A DNA stretch of 64,000 nt from contig JAWPHD010006742.1 in NCBI GenBank assembly GCA_037043455.1, positions 62,001 to 126,000 of the forward strand, in the 5' to 3' direction. Positions 34,250 through 47,800 of this stretch are shown here, in pieces (positions within the stretch are counted from its first letter, which is position 1; each line of letters begins with the position of its first letter). This DNA is from Cyrtodaria siliqua. Lineage: Eukaryota; Mollusca; Bivalvia; Adapedonta; Hiatellidae. The translations under genes and the position numbers were made by a program. The notes beneath the pieces were generated by a model, which was given only the letters and a program-made list of their open reading frames with translations, ran no database searches and had not been told where the DNA came from.

Positions 34250-37200
34250 TTAGAAGATTGTCATTGAGTCTAAAATTGGACCAGTTTTGTCACACTTATC
34301 TTTGATCCGTCTTGGCAATCGAGTATGCTTTTTTTTTTTAAATTTAGAACGCTTCTTACAGGTAATCATATTGATTACCCTTTTTTCTTTTTAAAATGCT
34401 TTTTATGAAAATCATATCCATTTATATGCAGCCTTTCGCATGCCTTCATTGATAGGAGTGGTGACAAAATAGAGTTTCTGTTTTTGGCAATTTTATTAGT
34501 TACATTTTGCCCCATTCCCGTAGTTTGTTTTATTCTTTGCTCATTTTCTTGCGGCATTTTAATATTATCTCATCAACGTAGTACTGCTATTAGTATCTCA
34601 TTATCGTATTACCGTAACCTACTTTTATTCTAGAAATCTCTGATTACTTTAACGATTTTGATTGCTTTTCGAATTTGTTTCTGCTTTGGTGTTTTGCTTT
34701 TCATTTGAGTGATATAACATCGCCATTAGCAATCAAGTTAATATTACAAAAACAGTCTTAGACAAGGCCTTGTCATTATCGAGACTGTGTTATTCAATGT
34801 CAATGATAAGTAGGTGATTGGCAAATATATGGTTCAATATGTCTGCTTCATTCCTTTGTAACTATGCATCATTTAATGAAAATAGTGAAATATATTGCTA
34901 ATTTCATATGTCGGTTGATATTTAGTAATAATTGACTTATCATGAATTGCTTTAGACTCAAATAATACTACGGTATGTCTGAATTTAACGGAAACATTGT
35001 CAAACGGTCTTTTTTTCCCCAAGTATAAACGACTATAATACAATGTGTGAACATATGGCGTATAAATTATCGTCTTTTTCATATTAAATGATACGATCAA
35101 ATCATGCAATAATATAATCTCAACTACATGAGTATGTGTATTTTGCTTCTCTTTTTTTTGTTTATGAACCAGTAATGCTTTTGTTTAGAAATATCTTTTT
35201 CAGCATTACAAATTATATAGTAGCATTTTGCATTTTAATATCGCATTACATGTTAACGAAAACATTTGTTTAATTAACAAACACTTTCGTCAAGTATGTT
35301 TTCGAGAACAGTTACACTATGCCTTCGTTGTTCGAAATACACTTAAACACTGTTATATATACATAGCCACACTTATAATAAAAAGTTAGGTGTAACTAGC
35401 ACTGCGTAAGAGTCTTATGGTGGTTATTTGAGATTGTTTTCTTTTGGTGACAGAAACGTATATGCATTGTAAACGTAATGGTTCTGATATTTAAACAAAT
35501 TGATATATAGTATATTGTATTAAGTATACACTCGTAATGTTTGTCATGATAGAAGGGAAAATTTGCGGAGTAGTTAAAGTGGTTAGACTATAGACCTGTT
35601 TCAGCGTATTGCGCATTAAAAATAGTAACTTATCAAAACGATTGGAGTACTAGGTTTTGCGGAGAAGCGTAGCGTATCAGAATCCGTGGGCGAAAAAAGT
35701 TAAAGTACACTACGAGTGGAAATTAATTGAATCGTTTTTTATTCATATTGTGATAATGGACAAGGTATGTAATGTACGTTTATAATAATTGAATTGTGTT
35801 TTATGGCGCTGGAACCAACTATGGCGTCTAACAGGAATGAACGTCCCAGGCTCATCCTCCATTTACATCAAGATAACATATGGATAATAGGCCTAGAACC
35901 TTCTTACCTGCAAAACTACAGAGTTGCTGTAAATTCTATAGTAGACACTCCATTTACGATAATTCTATAGTAGACACTCCATTTACGATGAAGCCACGTT
36001 CCACGTTTGCATTCGCGGTGTCATGATAGAGACCTTGAATGAGCATGATAAAAAATGATAAAATAAATAGGAATGGGGGTCCTACCCCTCTGAATGTGAC
36101 AGTGTGCTTGTGAGATTGCCTTAGTTATATTCTACCCCGACAACCACACGGGGGTATGTTTATAAGAAGACGAGTCTTAAAATACGTAGTCCCAGAGATA
36201 TATATCTTTGTACCGAGTAGTTTAGACTTGATTTGAAAACGCACTGACTTTCAAATAGTCTGTATATTGTAGAATAAACGTTAATTTCATCATAATCATG
36301 TATTAGTTAACACATAAGGCAACTATTGAAAAGGAAGTCTGGAGCTTTCTTTGGTAACATTGCATTAGACCAGGGTTACTAAGACTTTCTTTCCAGCTCA
36401 ACCAATGGAGGCTGTACTGATGTTGCATTAAACTCACTGAATCTATCCCGGTGAGGCTGCAAGCCACATGTGGGATATCGGTTAATGCAGTTTTGTTAAC
36501 ATAATAGCACTCATTTAATGTTTGTAGTTAAAATATAATCAATGCAAAACGTACATCAATTATTTTCTTCTCCGCTGCACTTTCGGCTAGTTTTGAACAA
36601 ATAACTCATCAAATACATACAATGTGTGATTCCGTACTTAATGGGAATTCAACGAGTTTGTAGAAATGAATATAGTGTTTATAGCATGTTTTAAATGTAT
36701 ATTTAGTTTAGACTTAGTCTTATGTATTTCAATAAATTTAATGTTTTGTATCAAGTGTTTAATAATGTGTACTTTTTATAAGAATATAGAATTATGGACA
36801 CTTACAAGAAATCGCAGAGGAGCAGACTTTACTTTTAAGACAGCGATACTTTTAGATTTCAATGAGTAAACTTTTCATTAATGATTAAGGGCATGTTTGT
36901 GTTTCTCTCCATTATCATCTTTGGTAGAGTGGTATCGCAGCATTACGTTTTGTATTCATTGGAAATGAAACAGTTTATCATGAATTTTAATAAGTAACAG
37001 TGTTTGCTTATAGCTTCAAAAGCTACTAGATTCTTTCATATGTTTTATATATCACATTTAAGAGTGCGACTTTAATAATTGTATGCCAAAGTCTGCGTAT
37101 TAGAATGTGTTCGATGTTTTGAAAACAAGCGATTTTCACCACTTTTTTCAGCCTTAGTGTAATAATGAGTACACTGAACATAATTGCTAAGTATCAACTT

Positions 37201-37295
37201 TTGTATCTTAACTAATTTTCTTATTTTAACTATATTTTAGTATAGATATATGATAAGTATTTTGTTTTGACCCAAAGTTTGTAAAACATTTATTT
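34250..37295. other. Intergenic, mostly featureless
   Basis: Probably the 3' UTR and downstream flank of the SEA-EGF gene. The only clear structures are a 44-base fragment of the hairpin element just before (34200-34245) and a perfect 29-bp tandem duplication at 35932-35989. Confidence 0.5.
35932..35989 (+). repeat. Perfect 29-bp tandem duplication
   Basis: AATTCTATAGTAGACACTCC plus nine bases occurs twice with no difference. Confidence 0.9.
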
Positions 37296-37299
37296 TTTG

Positions 37300-37620
37300 T
37301 TTAAATTGTTACATCTTTTGAGAGTTACCCTCCCTTTATATGAAAACATGACATGTACTGATAAAACACATAACATGAGTCAAAGATCGCTTAAAGATAT
37401 AAAATCCTTAAATAAGTACGAAATAATAGAAAAAAAACATAAACATTTGACCCATTTATCGGAGATTTTCCGTCTATAAAAGAATAAAATATGAATAATC
37501 TTAAATTACCTCCGTTTTCATTGAATATTGTTTGAAATTCAAGTAACTGTAATTCAGCGTTAACATTAAATATTTCGAAAATTTCTATTGCAAACGCATT
37601 TGTAGTGGTAATGCTAGTAA
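37300..37620 (-). repeat. Dispersed repeat, inverted partner of 41960-42290
   Basis: The reverse complement shares AATGTTAACGCTGAATTACA, GGAGGTAATTT and AAAGATGTAAC-like blocks with 18990-19150 and 41960-42290. Confidence 0.65.
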
Positions 37621-38689
37621 AACATGATGTCAAAATATTTTAGAATTAGGAACATCAAAAGCTTCACTAATTCGAAATACTTAATACAATCCTATATACC
37701 CAGTTGTATAAGTGTTATAACTTATTTCTAAGAAAACACATTGACTTAAATGTTTTAAAATATGTTCATGCAATCAGAGCAGACGATTTACACTCGTTAT
37801 TTTGCAGTTTAACCGTGTCTCTAATCAAGCTCAAAATACACAAAACAATGAGAATATTATTGACATATTCTTGGACTGATACTTAGCAATTTGGTTTAGT
37901 ATATGTAATCATGTATGAAAAAGAAATGATCACATTAAATTTTACATTTATAATCATTGACTTTTGTAAACAGTATACAGTTTACACATTTCTTGTTGTT
38001 TCCTCTTTCTGGTATTAAATGATTGAATGATTGAGTTGTTAGCAGTGTCATTAATGTGTATACCAATAATGTGGCTTACTTTAATAAACATTCCCATTGT
38101 AAGTAAAAGACATTAATACAATTCAAAAAAGTTTCCTTTTTATTTGTCTTCATTTTTTCTTAGCTTTAGCTCTTCCCCTTACATACACTCGAAATCATAT
38201 AACTCAGAAAACGGATTTGAACCTAAGGAAGATCATGCGATATAATGCAAACCAATTAAATTTAATTTGTTATCAGTCTTAAGTTTAGTATAATATGGAA
38301 CAACCTGACCTGCAGAATAATACGGACTTCTTCCGCTCATTGACAACAGCATGGGTGGCGCAGGTTGACGGAATAAGTGTCTTGTAATTTTATGGTTAAC
38401 CCAGTGCATATAAAGTTAAATAGTTCACTTGGTGTTGATACATACATAAATATGTCTGATCAAGACATTACTACATGTAAAATCGATACACGATAAAGTT
38501 AACGTACTAGGCCTAAATGAAATACAGTTTGTGTTAAACTACACTAAACTAATTGTATGCTGTAATAACGGTGTTATATTTCCCATTAATGCTGCCTGGT
38601 TTGTTAGAGGATATAGTCTGGCGAGGGTTTATTTATTTATATTGTCCTGGTTTATTAGGATGACAATGGGGTAAAAGTGAAATTTGGTG

Positions 38690-38870
38690 CATCCTAGAAC
38701 CTGGTTTAAACCGTACAAAGGAGGTAGCCCTATGTTCAACCCTTTATAGTTTGTGATGTCACCTACCTTACCTATTTTTTATCATTTTAATTGTTTGTTT
38801 GTAATCGTGCGTTTGGCTGATTGCGATACTTGAATGCTGCATTTCCTATTCGACTTCAGTAACTCCATTT
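38690..38870 (+). repeat. RT-element 3'-tail-like dispersed repeat
   Basis: CCTAGAACCTGGTTTAAACC, GGTAGCCCTATG and GAATGCTGCATTTCCTATTC match the copies at 25.2 and 33.7 kb. Confidence 0.6.
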
Positions 38871-38924
38871 ATACCTTTAAAGATTTTCGTAGTATTATTA
38901 ATTAACAAATGTAACTCTTAAACA

Positions 38925-39165
38925 TCATATGAACATTTCTCGATAGTCCCGGAGAGAAACATATTTTTAAAACTGCTACTAAGTTGTATGTAAGTATTAT
39001 TTACCCGACGTAGATACTACTTTTACCGCTGCGTGACTGCACGGGGAAATGAGATAAATCTGAATTGAATAGCTGCACAACTTATGCCAGATAATTGATA
39101 AATACATTAATTTTACCTGTGGATTAATTTACATGTTCAAAGTTTTCTTCGTCATCAAATACAAT
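38925..39165 (-). repeat. Dispersed repeat (reverse of 18230-18500)
   Basis: Includes GGAGAGAAACATAT, GCTACTAAGTTGTATGTAAG and GTTCAAAGTTTTCTTCGTCA, which read in reverse complement at 18.2-18.5 kb. Confidence 0.6.
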
Positions 39166-39972
39166 CTCATTCTCGTAGATATATATTGTTTTTATTGATT
39201 TTGATTTAAATAAACATGAATATGTTCAGGAAACAAAACATGGCCGGGGAACTTTAACACAAGCATTGTCCATTACTGGTGAATGCGATTTACTTTATCC
39301 TGCATCGAAAGTAACGAAACTGCCATTTTTAACAAACAGGGTTCACCCAAGTGATGTTTTTATAAAATAGTGTATAGGCGCCTACGAAATAAATACATTT
39401 GCGAATTTACAATAGCATCACCCGAAGGTAAATATCTGCCAATTTAGTTGTGAGTTAATAACTCATAATTCATTTCTAAACGGTGGTAATAAAGACAGTT
39501 TTACATATTTTTCTAGGCTTATTTAGACAGTTGTAAAAGTGCATATTCTCAACACATGTTATTTGCATGTATTCCTGTAAACTTGGTAAACACTATGTAA
39601 ATATACAATATATATGTTAAGCAGAGCCCTGTTTTATTGGCGGAGCGCCTTGAGCGCGCAGCCTTTATTTGTATTGGTGTTTGATGCTGCATATGGAGGA
39701 GCACGTGACATATGGAGGAGGACGTGATTAAAAATATTGGGGGTAAAATATTGGCCATAAGATCGTGTTGTTGTATTAAAATTTCTGTATGGCGCTATTT
39801 CATTATATACGTACTGAAGGAAAAGAAACGCATAACCTTCGTTGACTATACATTTTACTCACATTGTATTCCAAATGCATTGAAAAAGTATTCCATTATG
39901 TAATATAATCATCCAACAATCTAACATCCAAAATTCATTTGTTAATCACAACTCGTTATTTTACAGGAAACG

Positions 39973-40135
39973 TTCAAAGAACACCACTGTCGTTAAACTC
40001 GAGTTTAAGTTAGAAACGAGTGTGACTACCCCTCCCTGTCTGCAAGCCCGCCTCTTCAAAGAACACCACTGTCGTTAAACTCGAGTTTAAGTTAGTAACG
40101 AGTGTGACTATCCCTGGCTGCAAGCCCGGCTCTCA
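39973..40135 (+). repeat. 82-bp tandem repeat with 16-bp palindrome
   Basis: TTCAAAGAACACCACTGTCG starts at 39973 and 40055. Each unit contains the perfect palindrome TTAAACTCGAGTTTAA. It overlaps the 3' end of the Tc1-like transposase relic and probably belongs to that element's end. Confidence 0.8.
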
Positions 40136-41078
40136 CTCGTGATGGCATAGACTGAATAAGTTTAGTGATACGAGCCATAGGAATATTGTTGTATTTTTCT
40201 AACAGTGCATTTCGAAGTTCATTAGGCGTTCCTGGGACGTTAACGCGACGTCGAATACAGCGATCCAATTCGTCCCATAAATGCTCTATATGTGAGAAAT
40301 TTTGGCTGTACAGTGGCCATTCCATTACGTTTACGTGGTTTTCATCCAGATACGCTCTGCAAACTCTAGCAACTCCCGGGTCTAGCGTTATCTTGTTGAA
40401 ATGTAAAGCCATTCTCAAGCACTGAAGGAACGACGTGAGGCTGGAGAACGTCGTCACGGTATTTAATGGCTGTCAGGTTTCCATCAATGACCATCAGAGG
40501 TGACTTGAAGTTGTATGAGATACTACCCCATACCATGACATATCCACCGCCGAAACGGTCACGCTCTATCACGCAGGCGTCAGTGTAACGTTTCCCACGT
40601 CGCCTATATACACGTTTACGGCCTTCTGATCGAATGCGACGCCCTGCAGTCTCGGAAATACAAATGGGCCGTGACGCTGGAGTCAGTTCATACGTACCTC
40701 CCTTCTTCGTGGTGTGAGAGGCGTTCCGACGTAAGGACAATACGTTTGAATGCTATCCCCGCGCAGTCGATTCCTGATTGTTTTGGGATGGACTATGTTG
40801 TTGTGTGTTCCTTGCGTATGGATGGCCGTCTCCACTGAAGTTTGAAACCGAATTTGTAGATGAATAAGACGTATGTGTTGGTCCTGTCTGGGCGTCGTTA
40901 CACGTGGATGGCTGCGACGAGGCCAATCCGCAGTGGTGCCAGTTTCACGCAACCGTGCCCAGAGACGACTAATGGTGATTTGGTTAACGTTTAGACGCCT
41001 TACAACCTCTTCCTGCGAGACACATTGAAGCATTAACGTCATTGCACGTTCACGATCATTTTGACGTAGCCGTGGCAT
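40092..41078 (-). pseudogene. Tc1-like transposase relic
   Basis: It starts MPRLRQNDRERAMTL with a helix-turn-helix (QEEVVRRLNVNQITISRLW) and a second recognition region (RVTTPRQD). After a break it continues with YRRRGKRYTDACV, FGGGYVMVWGSIS and FQQDNARP, and after another frameshift YSQNFSHIEHLWDELDR; the end is DSHTRY-stop. Asp (QQDNARP) and Glu (IEHLWDE) of the DD34E triad are present. The first-Asp region (x-D-E-S-x-F) is deleted between LTPRRREVRMN and ISETAGRR. With at least two frame breaks the protein is inactive. A matching right terminal inverted repeat was not found. Confidence 0.85.
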
Positions 41079-41371
41079 CGTAATAACACGGTTTAGTTCA
41101 ATCAAAATAGTCCGTACATGTAAAAGGATTGTAAAGGAATGATTTGAGCCATGTGTCATATTGATATCTAGCATGTGGATTATCGTGCACGTGGAAGTTG
41201 TGTTTTTACTCTTTGCGTGGTACGACGGAACTCATCGAAGTGTTGAAAAAGAACAATGTATTATGTAATCGGGCAGCTACTCGATGGGCAAAAATAAATA
41301 AATAAATAAAATAACATGGGTGTTTTAAAAAATAGGAAAATACACCTATGCGTTTCTTTATCCTTTTAGTA

Positions 41372-41841
41372 GATAGGGAGAAATATTTACGAACAACCAA
41401 GGACAGACAACCTTCGGACGTTCTACGGCAGGGCGCCTAGCTATGATGAGAGACACAGAAATCAAACGTATGCATTCACTTCCTAAAAAAGATAGTTGCA
41501 ACACGCGCTGATAAACTGTATCTTTACACCATAACACCCTCGTCTGGAGGCACAGCATATATACGCATACATACATACGTCTATAGATTTTATGAGTGGG
41601 GTCACATTTAAGGATTCAACCACACATATGCTATATTAAGACAGTGACAATGAAAGGTGCTGGATCACAAGGATACTATGAATTCAGTAAATGGTATATA
41701 TTAAAGGGAGATACTATGAACTCACAACGGCAACTTTTGAAATTTGGGATCACAGAGATTCATGTTCACAAAGCAGAATTATATAAAGGGAGAAATATTT
41801 GCGAACAACCATGGACAGACAACCTTCGGACGAACTACTAT
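41372..41841 (+). repeat. Direct repeat pair of about 55 bp (41372-41436, 41785-41841)
   Basis: GGGAGAAATATTTACGAACA and GGGAGAAATATTTGCGAACA continue through GGACAGACAACCTTCGGACG in both, about 413 bases apart. The intervening DNA could be an insertion, but no element is recognised. Confidence 0.7.
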
Positions 41842-41959
41842 ATAGTTTTATATTTTGTTTTCAGAATGAACACATTTTAAAGCTCACAAGTCGATGTGTT
41901 TTCTTAGGGAACAATTATAACAGTTATAGAACTGCGTCCTTGATTTTGACATAAATGTT

Positions 41960-42290
41960 TTACTAGAATTACCACTACGAATGCGTTTGCAAAATAATTT
42001 TTCGAAAACGTTAATGTTAGCTCGGAATTAAAGTTACTTGAACTTCAAACGATATTTATTTAAAACGGAGGTAATTTAGGGTTATCCACAATTCATTTTA
42101 TTATAGACGGAACATTTGCAATAAATTGGTCAAACGTTTATTTATTTTTTATATTATTTCCTACGAATCTTAAGAAGTGTATATCTTTAAGCGGACATTG
42201 ATCCATGTTATGTGTTTTATCAACACATTTCATGTTTTCACATAAAAGGCAGATAACTCTAAAGATGTAACAATTTAAACAAAAAACAAA
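41960..42290 (+). repeat. Dispersed repeat (GGAGGTAATTTAGG family)
   Basis: Direct relative of 18990-19150 and inverted relative of 37300-37620. No coding potential is seen. Confidence 0.65.
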
Positions 42291-42299
42291 TATTTTATA

Positions 42300-43600
42300 A
42301 ACTATGGGTCAAAACAAAATGTTATCACACAACTACTTCAAAACATATTTGAACTAAGAACATTAGTTAAGATATAAAACGTGAGTGATTAGGAATTTTG
42401 ATTAGTGTATATCTAGAATGTCGTGCCCGATTAATGTCGGAAGACTGGAGAAATCGGTTAATATTAAATCGATTACTTTTGTCAGTCGATCGAGATTTAC
42501 TCTGAAAAATTAGAAACGGAAAGCGAATGGTATTCAAAATAAAGCTGGCTAGCCTTTTGATGTAAATCTTTTTAAATCTCATCGTTTTTACCTTTTGTGG
42601 AAATATTACATAAATTCGACACAAATTAACGTCCGGTCTATCGAGAACACCAAATAACATGTCTTGTAACTTACTTACTGGTAACTTACTGGTCCGAGGC
42701 CAATGGTAAGCCTGTGGCTTCTGGTGGCCCTTCTCTTTGTTGGTTTAATGGTCGAGAGTGTCTATTTAATGATCGAGAGGGTCTTGTGGTTTTAAAGTCA
42801 GCAGGTTTACCGTTGGAATGATACTTTTTATGAACCGATATATATCGATCTACGATTTAAACATCGATTCAGGAGAAAATTTATATTAGCGGTTTAACTC
42901 CATTTTAAACCTGGTTTGCTTTTTTATGTATGATATTCTTTGCCAATCAGAATTCATTAGTAAGCCATAACACAAGCGAGCGCCGCAATAAAATGTATCT
43001 GAAGTGTGAAGTTTTAAAATGGGTTGTAACCTTATTCACGGGCATGTGCATATGACCTTCGCCAAAGACTTTGACCTTGAAATCGCATCATCTCAACTGA
43101 AACATTCGGATATCTCGCCGAAAGCCATAAAACGACTTAACTAGTAACACATCTTGTAACAGTATGGGGTCACATTACATGCTTGGTACACTTAATAACA
43201 AGGTCCGGACTTCGCGTTGTGATTTCCATAATGTATTGGTATATATAAAACAGTCCGAACAATTACAAATTCATAATACACTATGAATATCCTGTTGTAA
43301 TATATATATACATATCCGTTTCGTATAATGGTAGCTACAGGTTACGCCATATTATTGCATACATTACCCACAAGACATTTCGGCGAATGGTCTCCCCTTT
43401 TATGGCAATACCTCTTCACTCCCAGACTTTATAGATTTCCAGAAACTTCCAGATAAACAAAGTTTAGAGCAGGTAAACAATAACTGGTGTTCAGATGATT
43501 AACTGACAGTTTTAAGAATCTCCCATTGCATGATCAGTTATAATAGGGATTGGCAGGGGTTTACTTTAACTCTAATTGTGTTACATTTATAAACTGTTAT
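42300..43600. other. Intergenic, nothing recognised
   Basis: AT-rich. The minus-strand frame at 42367-42660 has low-complexity composition and no recognisable domain. Confidence 0.45.
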
Positions 43601-43609
43601 TAGGTTAAG

Positions 43610-44160
43610 TACAATGGCGAGGCTGTAGTGTTACATTTACAAACTGTTGCTGTACAATTCTCAGTAGAATGAACTGGAGTATATGAATTAGTGCTACCGA
43701 GTTCCAGAGATAAATATTGACGTAATGTAGGCGTCAAACAATAATTACATTATTAGCTGCTTTATCAGCAGGAACTAAAACAAATGCATTATGAAATTCT
43801 TGAATTCCCGATTTTAAATTACGAAAAGAAAACCTATAGGTCTCGGAGGAAGTAAAGAGGGATTAGCATAATAAAAGTTAATACGTGTATCTATAATTTT
43901 AAAAATTGACTGTTTCCAAGTACAAAGAGAGTTTTGGTCTGCATGTTCTCTACGACACCATTTTATACTAAAATCCGCAATGGATTGGGCGAACTGAGCA
44001 CGACGGACAATTAAAATTGATAGTTGAAGGTAATCTATACTTAGGACCTTTCGAAAACAGATGCCGAATACGTTTATCAACAATATCAAAATTACCAGTA
44101 ATGACATGACCTGCTGGAGCATAGCAAAATGTTTATGTATTACATTCACATTCCTTATTG
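43610..44160 (-). pseudogene. N-terminal fragment of the RT-element protein
   Basis: The minus strand reads FSIKWCRREHADQNSLCTWK, then LLPPRPIGF. After frame breaks it gives EFHNAFVLVPADKAANN followed by RLHYVN. F-V-x-V-P-A-D-K-A-A-N-N precedes the reverse transcriptase in the family represented at 54398-55840 and 61124-61518; I place it there from family memory. Stops and frameshifts are present. Confidence 0.5.
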
Positions 44161-44889
44161 TTATTTACTATATCAAGGTCAAAAACTATTTTGTTGTAGT
44201 TGAAAATAATATTTCTAATAGGTTTTTTATACTGATAACAAATTACAGGACTTTCTGAATTCTTGAAATATTTAGGGCATAGAATCAATTACATGATTAT
44301 CTCGAAAAATACTAGGTATGTCAATGAAATCAATACCTTTATTAAGATATAGTATTTTCAGAGATCGGACTACTTGTCAATATGGGGTCGGAGAACATGT
44401 TGTGTGTAGCTTTGAATTATGGAAGCAATGTAATGCAAAGCATCTGTACGAATAAATATTGTGTCTGCTTCCTCGTCGATCAACTTAAGTGAAGAAATGG
44501 ACAGAGAGGTAAGCCGTGAAAGCATAGAGTGCTTTCCAGACTGTAAAAAAAATAATACACTTAGCGAGGCAAATGCTGAAAACAAGCGCCGAATATAATA
44601 GCGAAATCTCCGTTGTTTAGTTTAAGGGGCACATGGCAATCTTAAAATATTTACAAAGCATTAAAATTAGCCTGTCGATATCATTTTGAATTTAAATCTG
44701 CTTGCATACATGTAAATACAATTTTAAGTTTTCAACTGTTTTTCGTTATTCTACCATAGTTTTGAATGCATTATTTGTGAAAAATCAACAGTTAGTAATA
44801 TGGAACAATAATTTGCTTTATACAATTCTTATAATTGATATTAATGATTAAACAAATGCAATTTATGTAGAAAGACTAACTGGACGGCT

Positions 44890-47800
44890 CAAGTTTTAAA
44901 AGAATCAAGATTGCCGTGTGTCACTTGTGTATTAAATGTACAGTCTTTAATTTAATAAAACTTGAACAAGTTACAATCTTTAGAATTTAAATCGATTTTT
45001 GAAAACAACGATATGATTATGTTAACCGAGACATAGTCAAATGAATTACATGATTATAACGTTAGTAATTTTGAACATTTGGCTTTACATAGAGTTAAAT
45101 TAAATAATTGCAAACGTGATTCTGGGGGAATCACTATCTATGCGCGTAATGATTATGTTAATGAAGATACCTTTTTTTTCAAAGCGAAGTTGATATGAGA
45201 CTTAACGGTAGACCTTTTTCTTTAACAGACAAACTGTTGGTAGGTCTTTGTTATGTAATGCCCGAGGTTCAATACAGTTGACCTGAATATTTTTGAAAGA
45301 TTAATCGAATCTGTAGCTTTTATTCACAATGAAACCAATAGCCGTTGCAACATACTGTTAGCAGGTGATTTTAATAGTCGGACTTCTGATAGACCAGATT
45401 ATGTTACCTTTGACACAAATGACTCTTTCGATTTTTTACCAGATGACGATGACATAGATTGGTTTCATCTAAGATTGGTCATGTTAATAAAAATGGAATA
45501 GAGTTTTTAGAACTGGTCTACGAATTTTAAATGGACGGATAGGTAATTATGCAGGAATAGGAAAGTACACATTTGTAGGTCATAGAGGATGTAGTCTTGT
45601 TGATTATAGTGTTGTTTCTGAGTCTTTATATCCATATTTTACGTATGTTGATGTACACGATCCTAACCCTTTGTCCGACCATTGTTTAATTTAGTGTGTT
45701 TTTGAAAATAAAATCAGCTCCGAAAACCAATCCATGAATAAAAATGATGATTATCAGTGATTATGTAATTTTGAATAAAAAGTATGTTTGGAATAATGAC
45801 CGAAAACAAGATTATGTAAGTGCGCTAAATAGTGATGTTTTGATAGCAGAACTAAATAGTTTAACTCAAAATACTGATTTATGTTCAAACATGGATGGAT
45901 GATATTAAAAATAATCTACACTCAGTATTTTCAGACATTATGAACAATATTACTGATCCTTTGTTTAAAAAGAAAATAATACCACATGGAAAAGTTAAAG
46001 GGAATACACATTCGGTTAAAATGAGAGGTTTCATGAATCCTGTAAATTTCATTATTGTTTACATAGATTTAGAAATGTTGAAACTGATGAAAATAGAGCT
46101 ATGTTAGTTAAATGTCGTTCTGAACATAAACCACTGATGCAACTATGTCGTAGAAAACATATCAATGAACAAACTAAAAAGTTAGACTCCTACACAAACA
46201 TGCAAAATTATATTGGAACATGTTAAAGGAAACTTCTCATGTAAAGAGTCCAACTATAACACTTAAATGTCTTCATTTGAATAATGTTTTAAATATGTTA
46301 ACAATCCGGATGATCACTTCTTCAATCCGGATGATGATGCACTTTATTTTAAAGAACGATTTGTTAATGGTGAATTTCAAAATGTTCAATGAGTTAGATG
46401 AAGATATCAGAATTGATGAAATAGTAAAGGCGGTTAAGCAGCTCCAATCTGGCAAGAGCCTGACTATTTGTTAAACGAGTATTTTATTAATGGCATGGAC
46501 CTTTAAGTAACGTATGTTTCAGCTTTATTCAATAATATTTTAAAAACAGGTATTTTCCCTAGTCTTGTTCATAAGGTTTTATAATCCAACTACATAAAAG
46601 GATTCTATTAATAGCATTGATAACTATAGGGGATTACCTTATTGAGTATTTTAGGCAAGTTATTTACTCGCGTTTTAAAAAATAGACTAAATAATTGGGC
46701 AGAATATTACAACGTATATATTAAGGCACAAGTAGGATTTAGAAGTGGCATGAGCACAACTGATAATATGTTTGTTTCACATGGTTTAATTACACACATA
46801 ATTAATGTAGGAAAGAGAATGTACTGCAGTTTTATAGATTTTAGCAAAGCTTTTGATTAGGTAGAAAGAAATAGCCTATGGTCAAAACAAATAAAACTAG
46901 GTATAAGAGGTAAAATATTAACTGTTATCAGGAGCCTTTACGACAGCTTAAAGTAGTCACGAGTCAAGTATAATAACATGTTAAGTAACGAATGTTCATG
47001 TATGCTTGGTGTGCGTCAAGGATAATATTTGTCCAATTTCTTTTTGCTATGTTTTAAATAGTATAGAAGAATTGAATTGAATTGAATGTTGCATAATGGC
47101 TCATCAACACAGTATATGTTATTTAGAGCCGCCCCAGAGAGAGGGGAAGGATACATAGGAATCCGGGAACCGTGCCCTACTCTTATTATTGAATAGATTC
47201 CTATGGTTCTTTAATATGATCGGAGGATAGACCGATACACGGGACCGACCGGTTTACGTCTCATCCGACGGACGAGGCTATGCCCAAAAACACACCGACG
47301 TGATACAGAAAACCCTTTAATGTTAAATGGATTTGATGGCATTGCTATGTTTATGAATAAACTTTTCATTTTGCTTAACGCTGATATAGTGTTTTTTTTC
47401 TGAAACACCTGAAGGTCTTCAAAAGGGTATTGATATATTATATGAGTATCGTCAGAGATGGAAACTAAAATTTAATGTTAATAAAACCAAAGTAATTATT
47501 TTTAGAAAAGCGGGTATGTTACATAGAAAATTAAATTTTCTTTTTAATGGGGTGAATCTAGAAATAGTCAAAACTTGTTCATACCTTGGCATAGTTTTTT
47601 CACATGGTGGATCTTTAAGCGAAACACAAATGACCTTAGCTGTAAAGCACAGAAGGCTATTTTTAAACTAAACAAATTTTTGATGAAATGTTCAGATATC
47701 TCGATCAAACATAGATTAGAGTCTTTTGACAAACTTTTTTGACCTGTATTAACTTATTCTTGTGAAGTTTGGGGCTTTCATAATATCTCAGAATATTGAA

